64,000 nucleotides of DNA. Origin: Belnapia mucosa (lineage in GTDB: Bacteria > Pseudomonadota > Alphaproteobacteria > Acetobacterales > Acetobacteraceae). The position numbers and the translations under genes are program-made. This document shows positions 23,684 through 31,138 of the stretch, one piece after another. The DNA is taken from NCBI RefSeq assembly GCF_016775475.1, contig NZ_JAEUXJ010000009.1, positions 124,001-188,000 of the forward strand, in the 5' to 3' direction. A model generated the notes under the pieces. The model had not been told where the DNA came from. It was given only the letters and a program-made list of their open reading frames with translations, and did no database searches. The first letter of the stretch is position 1; each line of letters starts with the position of its first letter.

Positions 23684-24565
23684 ATGACCAGCATCGACCA
23701 GGCCGGGACCTATCCGCTCGGCAGCCGCCGCGTGACGCGGCTGGGCTACGGCGCCATGCAGCTCGCCGGGCCCGGCGTCTTCGGGCCGCCCGGGGACCGC
23801 GAGGCGGCGCTGGCCGTGCTGCGCGAGGCGATCGCCCAGGGCGTGGACCACATCGACACCAGCGACTTCTACGGCCCGCACGTCACCAACCAGCTCATCC
23901 GGGAGGCGCTGGCGCCCTATCCCGGCAACCTCACCCTCGTCACCAAGATCGGCGCCCGGCGGGACGACAAGGGCGCCTGGCTCCCGGCCTTCTCGCGCGA
24001 GGAGCTGACCGGGGCGGTGCATGACAACCTGCGCAACCTCGGCCTCGGGGTGCTGGAGGTGGTCAATCTGCGCATCATGTTCGACGTGCATGGACCGGCG
24101 GAGGGATCAATCGAGGCGCCGCTCACCGTGCTGGCCGAGCTGCAGCGGCAGGGCCTGATCCGCCATATCGGCCTCAGCAATGTCACGCCGGCGCAGGTCG
24201 CCGAAGGCCGCCGGATCTGTGCGATCGCATGCGTGCAGAACCAGTACAACCTGGCGCATCGCGGCGACGATGCGCTGATCGACGAGCTCGCCCGCGACGG
24301 CATCGCCTATGTCCCGTTCTTCCCGCTTGGCGGCTTCAGCCCGCTGCAATCCTCCACCCTGTCCGGGGTGGCGGAACGGCTGGGCGCCACGCCGATGCAG
24401 GTGGCGCTCGCCTGGCTGCTGCGCCGCTCGCCCAATATCCTGCTGATCCCCGGCACCTCCTCCGTCGCGCATCTGCGGGAGAACCTGGCCGCGGCCGAGC
24501 TCACGCTGCCGGAGGAGATGGTGGCGCGGCTGGACCGGATTGGGGCGGAGGGGCGCGCAGCCTAG
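23684..24565 (+). CDS. Aldo/keto reductase
   Basis: A 293-residue NADPH-dependent oxidoreductase of the aldo/keto reductase superfamily. Seen: LGYGAMQLAG near residue 19, GVDHIDTSDFYGP near 53 (Asp and Tyr of the active site), LVTKIGARRDD near 85 (Lys), IRHIGLSNVTPAQV near 160, and IPGTSSVAHLRENL near 262 (cofactor loop). The catalytic Asp-Tyr-Lys are in place; a His usually found near residue 120 is replaced in VVNLRIMFD. ATG 23684 follows GAAGGAGAAGC. The divergent LysR gene is the likely regulator. Confidence 0.9.
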   Translation: MTSIDQAGTYPLGSRRVTRLGYGAMQLAGPGVFGPPGDREAALAVLREAIAQGVDHIDTSDFYGPHVTNQLIREALAPYPGNLTLVTKIGARRDDKGAWLPAFSREELTGAVHDNLRNLGLGVLEVVNLRIMFDVHGPAEGSIEAPLTVLAELQRQGLIRHIGLSNVTPAQVAEGRRICAIACVQNQYNLAHRGDDALIDELARDGIAYVPFFPLGGFSPLQSSTLSGVAERLGATPMQVALAWLLRRSPNILLIPGTSSVAHLRENLAAAELTLPEEMVARLDRIGAEGRAA

Positions 24566-24585
24566 CCCCCTTCCGAGATCGGCCG

Positions 24586-25632
24586 TCAGCCTGCCGCAAG
24601 ATGCTTCAGATTCGCCTCACGCAGCGCCGCCCCCGCCTCGTCGTACAGGAAGGGCAGGGTGGCGTAACGCCGCCCGCGGGTCACCGGCGTCGCCTCATGC
24701 AGCAGCGAGCAGGAGAAGACCACCGCGCCGCCCATCGGCGGGCGGTAGCGGCGAGGGCCGAATTCGGGGAACCAGAGCGCGCCGCCCTCGAATTCCTCGT
24801 TCAGGTTGATGGTGACGGCGAAGCGGCGATGCGCGGTGCCGGCGGTGGTGTTGTCGCGATGGGCGCGGAAATGCCCGCCCTCGGCAGCGTCGTAGCAGGC
24901 GACGATGTAGCGTTCGATCCGCGTCGCCCGGAACTGGAAGGCCTTGCGGATCTCGGGCAGCAGCCGGCGCTGGAGGCGGGCGCGGAGCGCGGCCTGGATC
25001 TCCGGATCCTCCAGCAGCAGGTCGCGCCGGCGCTTGTGGCCTGGATCGGTGGTGCCGATGGTCTTGCCGTCGCGCTCCACCATAAAGCCGCTCTCCTGGC
25101 CGCCCTCGGCCTCATAGAGGTCCACCAGGCGGGCGCAGAAGTCCGGCTCCAGGATGCGGGGCAGCAGCAGCACCGGGGCGGGCGTCTCCGGCCCGGCATG
25201 GCGGGCGGGCGGCGGCAGCCGGCGCAGCAGGTCGAGCAGCGCCGGCAGCCGGGCCAGCGGCGCGGTGGCGAGGACGCGCAGCAAGGGGTCGAGCAAGAGG
25301 GCCAGCGGCTCCCCGGCGCCATAGCCGCGGGCGATGGCGCCATCCCGGTCGAGCAGGGTGCGGAGGCCGGGCAGGGCATCGGGCCCGGCCTCGGCGCCAG
25401 GGGGCGCGATGATGAAGCCGGCGGCGCGGCTGTCGTCGAGCAGCCCCTCCTCCCGGGCGGCGAGCAGCGCGGCATGGGCCGTGGCGGCAACCCCCGGCGC
25501 GGCGCCGGGGAAGGCGAGCAGCACATAGCGGCCGGCGACCGAGGAGAAGGCGTAGCGCGGATTGCCCGCACCCGGGGCGTGGAACCAGGGGGCGGGGTCG
25601 CCCGGCAGCAGGCGGATGGCGGCGGTCGTCAT
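24586..25632 (-). CDS. Redoxin-like domain fused to a 2OG-Fe(II) oxygenase
   Basis: A 348-residue two-domain protein. Residues about 1-145 resemble the AhpC/TSA-redoxin fold (LLPGDPAPWFHAPG, YVLLAFPGAAPGVAA, FIIAPPGAEAGPDALPGLRTLLDRDGAIARGYG) but contain no cysteine, so the peroxidatic Cys is absent. Residues about 160-345 form a prolyl-4-hydroxylase-like oxygenase with iron ligands in HFRAHRDNTTAG (H-x-D) near 265 and LLHEATPVTRGRR near 315, where the Arg pair should bind 2-oxoglutarate. Start ATG 25632. It diverges from a secreted hypothetical protein. The first domain is probably structural or for partner binding; the substrate is unknown. Confidence 0.82.
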   Translation of the reverse strand: MTTAAIRLLPGDPAPWFHAPGAGNPRYAFSSVAGRYVLLAFPGAAPGVAATAHAALLAAREEGLLDDSRAAGFIIAPPGAEAGPDALPGLRTLLDRDGAIARGYGAGEPLALLLDPLLRVLATAPLARLPALLDLLRRLPPPARHAGPETPAPVLLLPRILEPDFCARLVDLYEAEGGQESGFMVERDGKTIGTTDPGHKRRRDLLLEDPEIQAALRARLQRRLLPEIRKAFQFRATRIERYIVACYDAAEGGHFRAHRDNTTAGTAHRRFAVTINLNEEFEGGALWFPEFGPRRYRPPMGGAVVFSCSLLHEATPVTRGRRYATLPFLYDEAGAALREANLKHLAAG

Positions 25633-25723
25633 AGGGGAAAAGTCCGTCTGGGGCCGGCCCCTTGGGCTTCGGCCGGGAAGGGCGCTACAAGCGGGCTGGA
25701 TTCCGGTGGATGGAGAATTGCGG

Positions 25724-26179
25724 ATGCGGCGTCGGGCCCTGCTCATCACCACGGCGGCGGCATTGGCGGCGCCGGCCATCCTCCGGGCGCAGCCGCGGCC
25801 GGGGCCGCCGCATGAATGGGTCTTCGGCGCCTGGACCGGCGGGCAGTATCCGCCGAATGACTGGGACAGCCCGGCCTGCTTCGGCAGCCCGACGGTGATC
25901 TTCACCCGCGACCTGGTCCTGCGGGCGAGCGCGCTGGACACCGCCTATCGCCAGCGGACGATCGAGACGGTGGCCCTGCAGCCGAACGGCCTCGAATTCC
26001 GCTTCGTGCCGATGGCGCCGCTGGCCGGGCCGCTCGGCGCGCGGATGCCGCCCGATATCGGCTTCGGCTGCGGCGACAACCCGAACATGTTGCGGGTGGA
26101 ACGGCGCGGGCCGGACGAGATCGCCTTCCCCGGCTGCAACGAATTCCCCTCGGCGCTGCGGCGCTGCGTGCGGAGCTAA
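25724..26179 (+). CDS. Secreted hypothetical protein
   Basis: A 151-residue protein with a clear Sec or Tat-like signal peptide (MRRRALLITTAAALAAPAILRAQ, arginines then a hydrophobic core and AxA-type end), so the mature part of about 128 residues is periplasmic. It has four cysteines (ACFGSP, GFGCGDNPN, PGCNEFP, RRCVRS), possibly two disulfides, and the motif WVFGAWTGGQYPP. ATG 25724 has TGGAGAA upstream. I do not recognise a family beyond a conserved small exported protein. It is 3 bases from the racemase-like gene. Confidence 0.72.
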   Translation: MRRRALLITTAAALAAPAILRAQPRPGPPHEWVFGAWTGGQYPPNDWDSPACFGSPTVIFTRDLVLRASALDTAYRQRTIETVALQPNGLEFRFVPMAPLAGPLGARMPPDIGFGCGDNPNMLRVERRGPDEIAFPGCNEFPSALRRCVRS

Positions 26180-26182
26180 ACG

Positions 26183-26839
26183 ATGCGGATCGCCCTGATC
26201 CATGCGCTGCGGCACTCCCCGCCGCCGATCGAGGCCGCCTTCGCCCGGGCCTGGCCCGAGGCGCGGCTGATGAACCTGCTGGATGACAGCCTCTCGGCCG
26301 ATCTGGCCCGCGATGGCGCGCTGACGTCGGCGATGACGGAGCGCTTCCTGACCCTGTCGCGCTATGCGGTGGGGACGGGGGTGGGCGGCATCCTCTTCAC
26401 CTGTTCGGCCTTTGGCCCCTGCATCGAGGCGGTGGCGGCCGAGCAGGCGCCGATGCCCGTGCTGAAGCCGAACGAGGCGATGATCGAGGAGGCGGTGGCG
26501 GAGGCGCGACGCCTCTCGCCCGGCGGGCGGCCGCGGATCGGGCTGGTCGCCACCTTCGCCCCGACGCTCGAGACCATGCCGCCGGAATTCCCCGGCGATG
26601 TGGAGATCCTGCCCTGCCATGCCGAGGGCGCCCTGGCGGCGCTGGATGCCGGGGATGGCGCGGCGCATGACCGGCTGGCGGCCGAGGCGGCAGGGCGGCT
26701 GCGCGATTGCGCGGTGGTGGCGCTGGCGCAGTTCAGCCTGGCCCGCGCCGCCCCGCTGGTGGCCGAGGCGACGGGGCGCCCGGTCTTCACCACGCCCGAC
26801 AGCGCGGTGCGCAAGCTGCGGCGGCTGCTGGTTCAATAG
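26183..26839 (+). CDS. Aspartate/glutamate racemase-superfamily protein
   Basis: A 218-residue protein of the Asp/Glu racemase and arylmalonate decarboxylase superfamily. The first catalytic cysteine is in GILFTCSAFGPCIEAV near residue 75. The second cysteine, normally in a block like V-x-A-C-T near residue 175, is not found: the corresponding VVALAQFSLARAAPLV has no Cys. A one-cysteine arrangement fits decarboxylase-like members more than racemases. It starts 3 bases after the secreted protein gene and its 3' end overlaps the convergent barrel gene by 7 bases. Confidence 0.75.
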   Translation: MRIALIHALRHSPPPIEAAFARAWPEARLMNLLDDSLSADLARDGALTSAMTERFLTLSRYAVGTGVGGILFTCSAFGPCIEAVAAEQAPMPVLKPNEAMIEEAVAEARRLSPGGRPRIGLVATFAPTLETMPPEFPGDVEILPCHAEGALAALDAGDGAAHDRLAAEAAGRLRDCAVVALAQFSLARAAPLVAEATGRPVFTTPDSAVRKLRRLLVQ

Positions 26840-27636
26840 CGGTACCAGAAGCTGCCGAGCACCGCCTGGCCGAGCGAGACGCGACGCCCATCGATCTCCC
26901 GCATATAGCCGATCTGGATGGCGTGCCGTTCGGTGAGGTCGTGGACGATCGAGAACTGCACCTTGTTCACCGAGTAGTCGGTGCCGCCCGGCCCGCCATT
27001 GCGCATGCCGATGGTGGAGAAGCTCTGCGCCAGCAGCATCCAGCGCGGGATGGGCCGGATGCCGATGGTGCCATCGATGCGGAGTTCGTCGGCGGCGGTG
27101 CCGAAGCGGAAGCGGTAGCCGGCATCGAGGCTGGCGAAGGCGCTCATCCCCCGCGGCAGGGGGATGCCGATCCCGTAGGAGGCGGCGAGGCCGACACTCG
27201 CATTCGGCTCCGCGATGCGGAGGTTGCGGGTCTCATGCGCGACGCCTGGCGTGTAGGCGATGGCCTGGACCGAGAGGGTGTCGAGCCGGCCCTGATGGAG
27301 CTGGTAGCGGAGGAAGCCGCCGAGCTCGGCGAGGCCCTGGCTGGTATAGGTCTGGTGCGTGGTCTTGTCGCGCAGCCAGGCGGCCTGCAGCCGGGGGACG
27401 AGGCCGACCGTCCAGCGCGGCGCCAGCCCATGTTCCCAATAAGGCCCGCCATCCAGCCGGTAGAGCGTGCCGGTGCCGGTCGGCCGGCCACGGTCATCGA
27501 CGCCGCGGACCTCGGAGGTATAGGGGGCGATCTGGGTGATGACCTGGCCATGGCCCGCATCCTGGGGCCATGGGCCGGCCAGGGCAGGGGTGGCCACCAT
27601 CGCCGCCGCACAGCCCCCTGCCACCCATCGGATCAT
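26833..27636 (-). CDS. Outer-membrane beta-barrel protein
   Basis: A 267-residue protein from ATG 27636 (a TTG at 27717 would extend it with a non-signal-like 27 residues). It has a signal peptide (MIRWVAGGCAAAMVATPALAG), alternating amphipathic strands throughout, and a C-terminal strand ending in FWYRY with a terminal aromatic residue, the usual mark for outer-membrane insertion by the Bam machinery. No known porin motif is seen. It lies alone on the minus strand, convergent with the racemase-like gene and divergent from the MBL gene. Its function is unknown; a channel or transport role is inferred from the fold only. Confidence 0.72.
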   Translation of the reverse strand: MIRWVAGGCAAAMVATPALAGPWPQDAGHGQVITQIAPYTSEVRGVDDRGRPTGTGTLYRLDGGPYWEHGLAPRWTVGLVPRLQAAWLRDKTTHQTYTSQGLAELGGFLRYQLHQGRLDTLSVQAIAYTPGVAHETRNLRIAEPNASVGLAASYGIGIPLPRGMSAFASLDAGYRFRFGTAADELRIDGTIGIRPIPRWMLLAQSFSTIGMRNGGPGGTDYSVNKVQFSIVHDLTERHAIQIGYMREIDGRRVSLGQAVLGSFWYRY

Positions 27637-27790
27637 GCTGCGAGACACCCAGGACACCAGGGACGCGCCAGCGTCCTGCCATTCGTCTATTTTCGGTTGA
27701 AAACGCGCGGAAAACAATACCTATCCGCCGCGATCCGTGACGATTGACGCGGGGGGCCAGGGGTCGGAGGCTCGGCCGCGGGAGGGCGCC

Positions 27791-28546
27791 ATGTACCAGG
27801 TCGATGTGCTGATCCAGGGCTATCCGGGGAAATCGCTCTGCCATGGGGGCCTGGGCTGGAGCACCATCGCCCTGCTGCGCGGCGGCGGCCGGACCATCCT
27901 GATCGATGTCGGCGCCTTCGCGGTGCGGCCGGAATTCGGCCGGCAGCTCGCCGCCGCCGGGGTCGCGCCAGGGGAGGTGACGGATGTGGTCCTGACCCAT
28001 GCGCATTGGGACCATGCGGTGAACTACACGCTGTTCCCGAATGCCGCGGTCTGGATCGGACGGGTGGAGATGGACTGGGCGCGCGACGTGCCGCCCGGCT
28101 TCAACCCGCTGCCCGAGCTCTATGTGCAGGACCTGCTGCGGCATCCGCGGCTGCATCTGCTGGAGGATGGCGAGCGCTTCCTCGACGGCTTCACTGCGCA
28201 TCTCTGCCCCGGCCATACGCCGGGCTGCCTGGTCTTCGGGCTGGAGGGCGGGGCAGCGCCGCTGCTGTTCAGCGGCGATGCAGCGAAGAACCGGGCCGAG
28301 CTGCTCTCCATGGCGACCGACATGACGATGGATGCGGCCCAGAGCCGCGCCAGCCTCGAGCGCATCTGGGCGCTGTGGCGGGCGGTGCCGGGGACGCTGC
28401 TGATCCCGGGCCATGATTTGACCATGCGGCTGGATGCGGCGGGGCGGCCCGAATACCTGGGGCAGCGGCGGGCCGGGATCGCCGCCTGGTTCTCCGAGGA
28501 TCTGGCGGTGATGCAGGATTTCGACCTGACCGAGCCGCGCTTCTGA
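27791..28546 (+). CDS. MBL-fold metallohydrolase
   Basis: A 251-residue metallo-beta-lactamase-fold hydrolase. Zinc ligands are in LTHAHWDHAVN near residue 70 (H-x-H-x-D-H) and CPGHTPGC near 143, with FSGDAAKN near 163 (bridging Asp) and PGHDLTM near 212. It resembles the lactonase/hydroxyacylglutathione hydrolase-like group, such as N-acyl-homoserine lactonases. No signal peptide. ATG 27791 is chosen over GTG 27737 because GGGAGGG lies about 6 bases upstream. Its stop overlaps the next start (TGAATG), so the HD-domain gene is cotranscribed. Confidence 0.87.
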   Translation: MYQVDVLIQGYPGKSLCHGGLGWSTIALLRGGGRTILIDVGAFAVRPEFGRQLAAAGVAPGEVTDVVLTHAHWDHAVNYTLFPNAAVWIGRVEMDWARDVPPGFNPLPELYVQDLLRHPRLHLLEDGERFLDGFTAHLCPGHTPGCLVFGLEGGAAPLLFSGDAAKNRAELLSMATDMTMDAAQSRASLERIWALWRAVPGTLLIPGHDLTMRLDAAGRPEYLGQRRAGIAAWFSEDLAVMQDFDLTEPRF

Positions 28547-29158
28547 ATGGCGCCACCACCACGCGCCTGGATCCGCCTGCCCTCCGGCCGGCGGCTGGAC
28601 CTGCTGTCGCCGACGCCCTTCGACTGGACCGAGGAAGACCTGGCGATCGGCCTGTCGCGCACCTTCCGCTGGGGCGGGCATTCGGTCTGGCCGGGCGCGC
28701 CGCTCTCCGTCGCGCAGCATTCCCTGGCGGTGCTGGCGCTGCGCCGGGCACGGTCCCGGCCACAGCTGACGCCCGACCAGGCACGGCGGGAGCTGCTGCA
28801 TGATGCCGAGGAAGGCCTGATCAATTTCGACTGCATCTCGCCCCTGAAGCCCTTCCTCGGCGCCGGCTTCGCCGAGTTGCAGGAAAGGCTGCAGGCGGTG
28901 GTCGCGCTGCGCTACGGCCTGCCGGCCTGGACGCCGGAGGAACGCCGCGCCCACAAGGCCTGCGACATCGCCCTGGCCGCGGCGGAGGCGGTGCATGTCG
29001 CCGGCTGGACGCGGGAGGAGGTGCGCGGGACGCTCGGCATCCGCGCGGCGGTGATGGCGGAGGATCCGCTGGCGGCGGAGTATGGCGAGGAGCCGTGGCG
29101 GCCCTGGGCGCCGGAGGTCGCGGCGGAGCGGTTCCTCGGGGTGTTGCGGGGGTTGTGA
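28547..29158 (+). CDS. HD-domain phosphohydrolase
   Basis: A 203-residue HD-superfamily protein, resembling YfbR-type 5'-nucleotidases and other small HD hydrolases. Metal-binding residues lie in VAQHSLAVLALR near residue 52 (His) and RELLHDAEEGLINFD near 82 (His-Asp), with HKACDIALAAAEAV near 126. It begins immediately after the MBL gene and is probably translated by coupling. The natural substrate is not known. It is convergent with the PIN-domain toxin gene downstream. Confidence 0.83.
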   Translation: MAPPPRAWIRLPSGRRLDLLSPTPFDWTEEDLAIGLSRTFRWGGHSVWPGAPLSVAQHSLAVLALRRARSRPQLTPDQARRELLHDAEEGLINFDCISPLKPFLGAGFAELQERLQAVVALRYGLPAWTPEERRAHKACDIALAAAEAVHVAGWTREEVRGTLGIRAAVMAEDPLAAEYGEEPWRPWAPEVAAERFLGVLRGL

Positions 29159-29174
29159 GGGCCCTGGCGGTCCA

Positions 29175-29567
29175 CTAACCCGAGCAGGTCACGGACCGCA
29201 CCGGGTAGCGCGGCGTATGCCGGTCCTCGGAGACGAAGGTCGCGTCTTCCGCGATCGCCTGGGCGATCAGCAGATGGTCGAAGGGGTCGCGGTGCTCCGG
29301 CAGCATGGGCAAGCCCGTGAGCGCCAGGAGATGCGCCGCACCGATATCGAGGCGGGTGAAGCCCTCATCGTCCAGGGCGGCCATGATCTCCCCGAGATCG
29401 GCCTCCAGCTTGCCGATTCGCCGCTTCACGGCGATCTCCCAGAGCGAGGCCGTGCTCACCAGCACGGCATTGCCGGGATCCGCGACCAGGTCCCGTGCCC
29501 GCGGCCCGAGCTGGGCATCATCCGCCAGCCACCAGAGCAGGGCATGCGTATCGAGCAGGAGCTTCAC
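29175..29567 (-). CDS. PIN-domain toxin (VapC-like)
   Basis: A 130-residue PIN-domain ribonuclease, the toxin half of a type II toxin-antitoxin pair. Acidic active-site positions are visible: LLDTHALLWW (first Asp), SLWEIAVKRR (Glu), HRDPFDHLLIAQA (Asp pair) near residue 93, and VSEDRH near 113. The start overlaps the antitoxin stop by 4 bases. This LDTHALLWW type usually pairs with Phd/YefM antitoxins, as here. It probably cleaves RNA when the antitoxin is lost. Confidence 0.92.
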   Translation of the reverse strand: MKLLLDTHALLWWLADDAQLGPRARDLVADPGNAVLVSTASLWEIAVKRRIGKLEADLGEIMAALDDEGFTRLDIGAAHLLALTGLPMLPEHRDPFDHLLIAQAIAEDATFVSEDRHTPRYPVRSVTCSG

Positions 29568-29836
29568 CCCTCCTCGCCCTCCATGGCGGCCAGCAGCTCG
29601 GGCGGGAGCGTGTCGAAATCGGGCGCCATGCGAATCCGGCCGCGCAGGGCCCCCGGTTCACGGCGGCGCTGGGCCGGGCGCGAGGGCGGGTGGATCTCGG
29701 CCACGACCTCGTCGCGGGAGGTGACGAGAAAGGACTGGCCCTGCCGGGCCTGGCGCAGGACATCGCCCAGATTCGCCCGGAATTCGCGCACGCCCACTCG
29801 GCGGGGCGGCGACCGGTCCGGCTTCGGTTCGGCCAT
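29564..29836 (-). CDS. Phd/YefM-type antitoxin
   Basis: A 90-residue antitoxin with a Phd/YefM-like N-terminal DNA-binding domain (VGVREFRANLGDVLRQARQGQSFLVTSRDEVVAEIHP) and an extended acidic C-terminus (PDFDTLPPELLAAMEGEEG) that should cover the toxin active site. ATG 29836 with AAAGGA about 8 bases upstream is chosen; farther in-frame starts up to 30055 run through the promoter. Two palindromes and a promoter lie directly upstream, consistent with autorepression by the toxin-antitoxin complex. Confidence 0.88.
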   Translation of the reverse strand: MAEPKPDRSPPRRVGVREFRANLGDVLRQARQGQSFLVTSRDEVVAEIHPPSRPAQRRREPGALRGRIRMAPDFDTLPPELLAAMEGEEG

Positions 29837-29847
29837 GGGTGCGATCC

Positions 29848-29890
29848 TTTGTGTACGCAAATTGTGTTCACAAACCGACCCCGGCGTCAA
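29848..29890 (-). promoter_or_regulatory. Toxin-antitoxin promoter with two operator palindromes
   Basis: On the minus strand, TTGACG (29885-29890) and CACAAT (29861-29866) form a -35/-10 pair with 18-base spacing. Two adjacent palindromes cover the -10 and start point: TTGTGTTCACAA (29862-29873, perfect) and TTTGTGTACGCAAA (29848-29861, one mismatched pair). This matches the expected autoregulatory operators of a Phd-type antitoxin. Confidence 0.75.
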
Positions 29891-29979
29891 TATTTGGTGG
29901 AAAATGCTGGACTTTCCGCTGCTTGACGGGGAATCTTGCGTTCTTACCCCAAGAACTACCGGCAAGGACTTCGCGCGCC

Positions 29980-30588
29980 ATGATGGCGGGCTCTCACGTA
30001 GCGCTCGGCATCGCGGCCTGGGTGGCGCTTGCGCCGCATCTCGGCCAGGCGCCACTGGAACCCGGGGCGATGGCGCTGGCGGCGCTGGGCGGGCTGCTGC
30101 CGGATATCGACCATCCGAAATCCTGGGTCGGGCAGCGGCTGCGGCCCATCTCCGACATCCTCGCCGCCGTGTTCGGGCATCGGGGCGTGACCCATTCCGT
30201 GCTGGCGGTGGTGGGGTGCTGGTGGCTGTTGCGCTATGGGGCGGTGCCGGCGCGCTGGGCGGCGCCGGTGGTGGCCGGCTATCTCAGCCATCTGGGCGCC
30301 GATCTGCTGACGCCGGGCGGCTTGCGGCTGGCCTGGCCGCTGAAGGGCGTCTGGGCCCTGCCGCTCTGCCGCACCGGTTCCGCCTTCGAGCCGCTGGTGG
30401 TGGGCCTGCTGATCGCTGCCGCCTGGGCGACGCTGCCGGACCGGCCGGACCCGCGCCGGACGCTGGAGCGACTCGGACTCTGCTGCGAGTCGCTGCCCTT
30501 GCCGCCGCCTCTGCCGCCCCGTCCCCCGCGCCGCCGGCTGGCGACCCAGCTTCCGGTCTCCGAAAGCCCTCAGAACCGGCCGGTATAA
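29980..30588 (+). CDS. YdjM-like membrane-bound metal-dependent hydrolase
   Basis: A 202-residue inner-membrane protein of the YdjM/LexA-binding hydrolase family. Seen: MMAGSHVALGIAAWVAL, GGLLPDIDHPKS near residue 37 (metal Asp/His), FGHRGVTHSVLAVVGCWWLL near 67 and GYLSHLGADLLTPGG near 98, with about four hydrophobic segments. A proline-rich cytoplasmic tail (LPLPPPLPPRPPRRR) ends it. The promoter of the next regulator gene overlaps its last codons. The substrate is unknown; E. coli YdjM is SOS-regulated, but no LexA box is obvious here. Confidence 0.83.
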   Translation: MMAGSHVALGIAAWVALAPHLGQAPLEPGAMALAALGGLLPDIDHPKSWVGQRLRPISDILAAVFGHRGVTHSVLAVVGCWWLLRYGAVPARWAAPVVAGYLSHLGADLLTPGGLRLAWPLKGVWALPLCRTGSAFEPLVVGLLIAAAWATLPDRPDPRRTLERLGLCCESLPLPPPLPPRPPRRRLATQLPVSESPQNRPV

Positions 30589-30630
30589 TCAGCTTGCAGG
30601 ACGCAAGCCGGAATGCTTGCATCATGCAAG
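30584..30630 (+). promoter_or_regulatory. HxlR promoter with tandem operator palindromes
   Basis: A consensus TATAAT (30584-30589) is followed by two inverted repeats with the same CTTGC half-site: CTTGCAGGACGCAAG (30593-30607) and CTTGCATCATGCAAG (30616-30630, perfect around a central C), centred 23 bases apart. They cover the expected transcript start, 20 bases before the HxlR gene, and should be its autoregulatory operators. No good -35 is seen. Confidence 0.75.
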
Positions 30631-30649
30631 TCAGCCGGAGCCGCACCGC

Positions 30650-31138
30650 ATGGGCCGTGTCGATTTCACCCAGATGCGCTGTCCGATCGCCCGCGCCATG
30701 GCCGTGCTCGGGGAACGCTGGGCGATGCTGGTGCTGCGGGAGTGCTTCTACGGCACCACCCGCTTCGACGAATTTGAACGCAATCTCGGCATCGCGCCGA
30801 ACATCCTCTCGGCCCGGCTGCGCGACCTGACCGAGCACGGGCTGCTGGAACGGGTGCCGGCCGGCGGGGCGCGGCATGAATACCGGCTGACCGAGAAGGG
30901 GCGGGATGTCTTCCCGATTTTCCTCACGCTCAAGGCCTGGGCCGATCGCTGGGTGGTGGGGCCGGAGGGATCGCCGGTGGCGCTGGAGGAGCGGGCGACG
31001 GGCCTGCCGGTGCGCAGCCCGCCGCTGCTCGCCTCCAGCGGCGCGCCGCTGACGCTCGAGGATATCCGCGTGCTGCCCGGCCCGGGCGCCAGCCGCGCCA
31101 TCCGGGCGCGCTTCGAGGAGGAAGCCGACCATGGCTGA
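30650..31138 (+). CDS. HxlR-family transcriptional regulator
   Basis: A 162-residue winged-helix regulator of the HxlR family, with an extended C-terminus. Core segments: CPIARAMAVLGERWAMLVLRECFYGTTRFDEFERNLGIAPNILSARLRDLTEHGLLER and EYRLTEKGRDVFPIFLTLKAWADRWV. The N-terminal Cys of MRC may be a redox or electrophile sensor, as in other HxlR proteins. It overlaps the MATE transporter gene by 8 bases and is preceded by paired palindromes, so it probably represses itself and the pump. Confidence 0.9.
   Translation: MGRVDFTQMRCPIARAMAVLGERWAMLVLRECFYGTTRFDEFERNLGIAPNILSARLRDLTEHGLLERVPAGGARHEYRLTEKGRDVFPIFLTLKAWADRWVVGPEGSPVALEERATGLPVRSPPLLASSGAPLTLEDIRVLPGPGASRAIRARFEEEADHG

Noticed and set aside
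27636..27717. TTG start extending the outer-membrane protein by 27 residues
   Set aside because: The extension lacks signal-peptide character, and the signal begins at the internal ATG.
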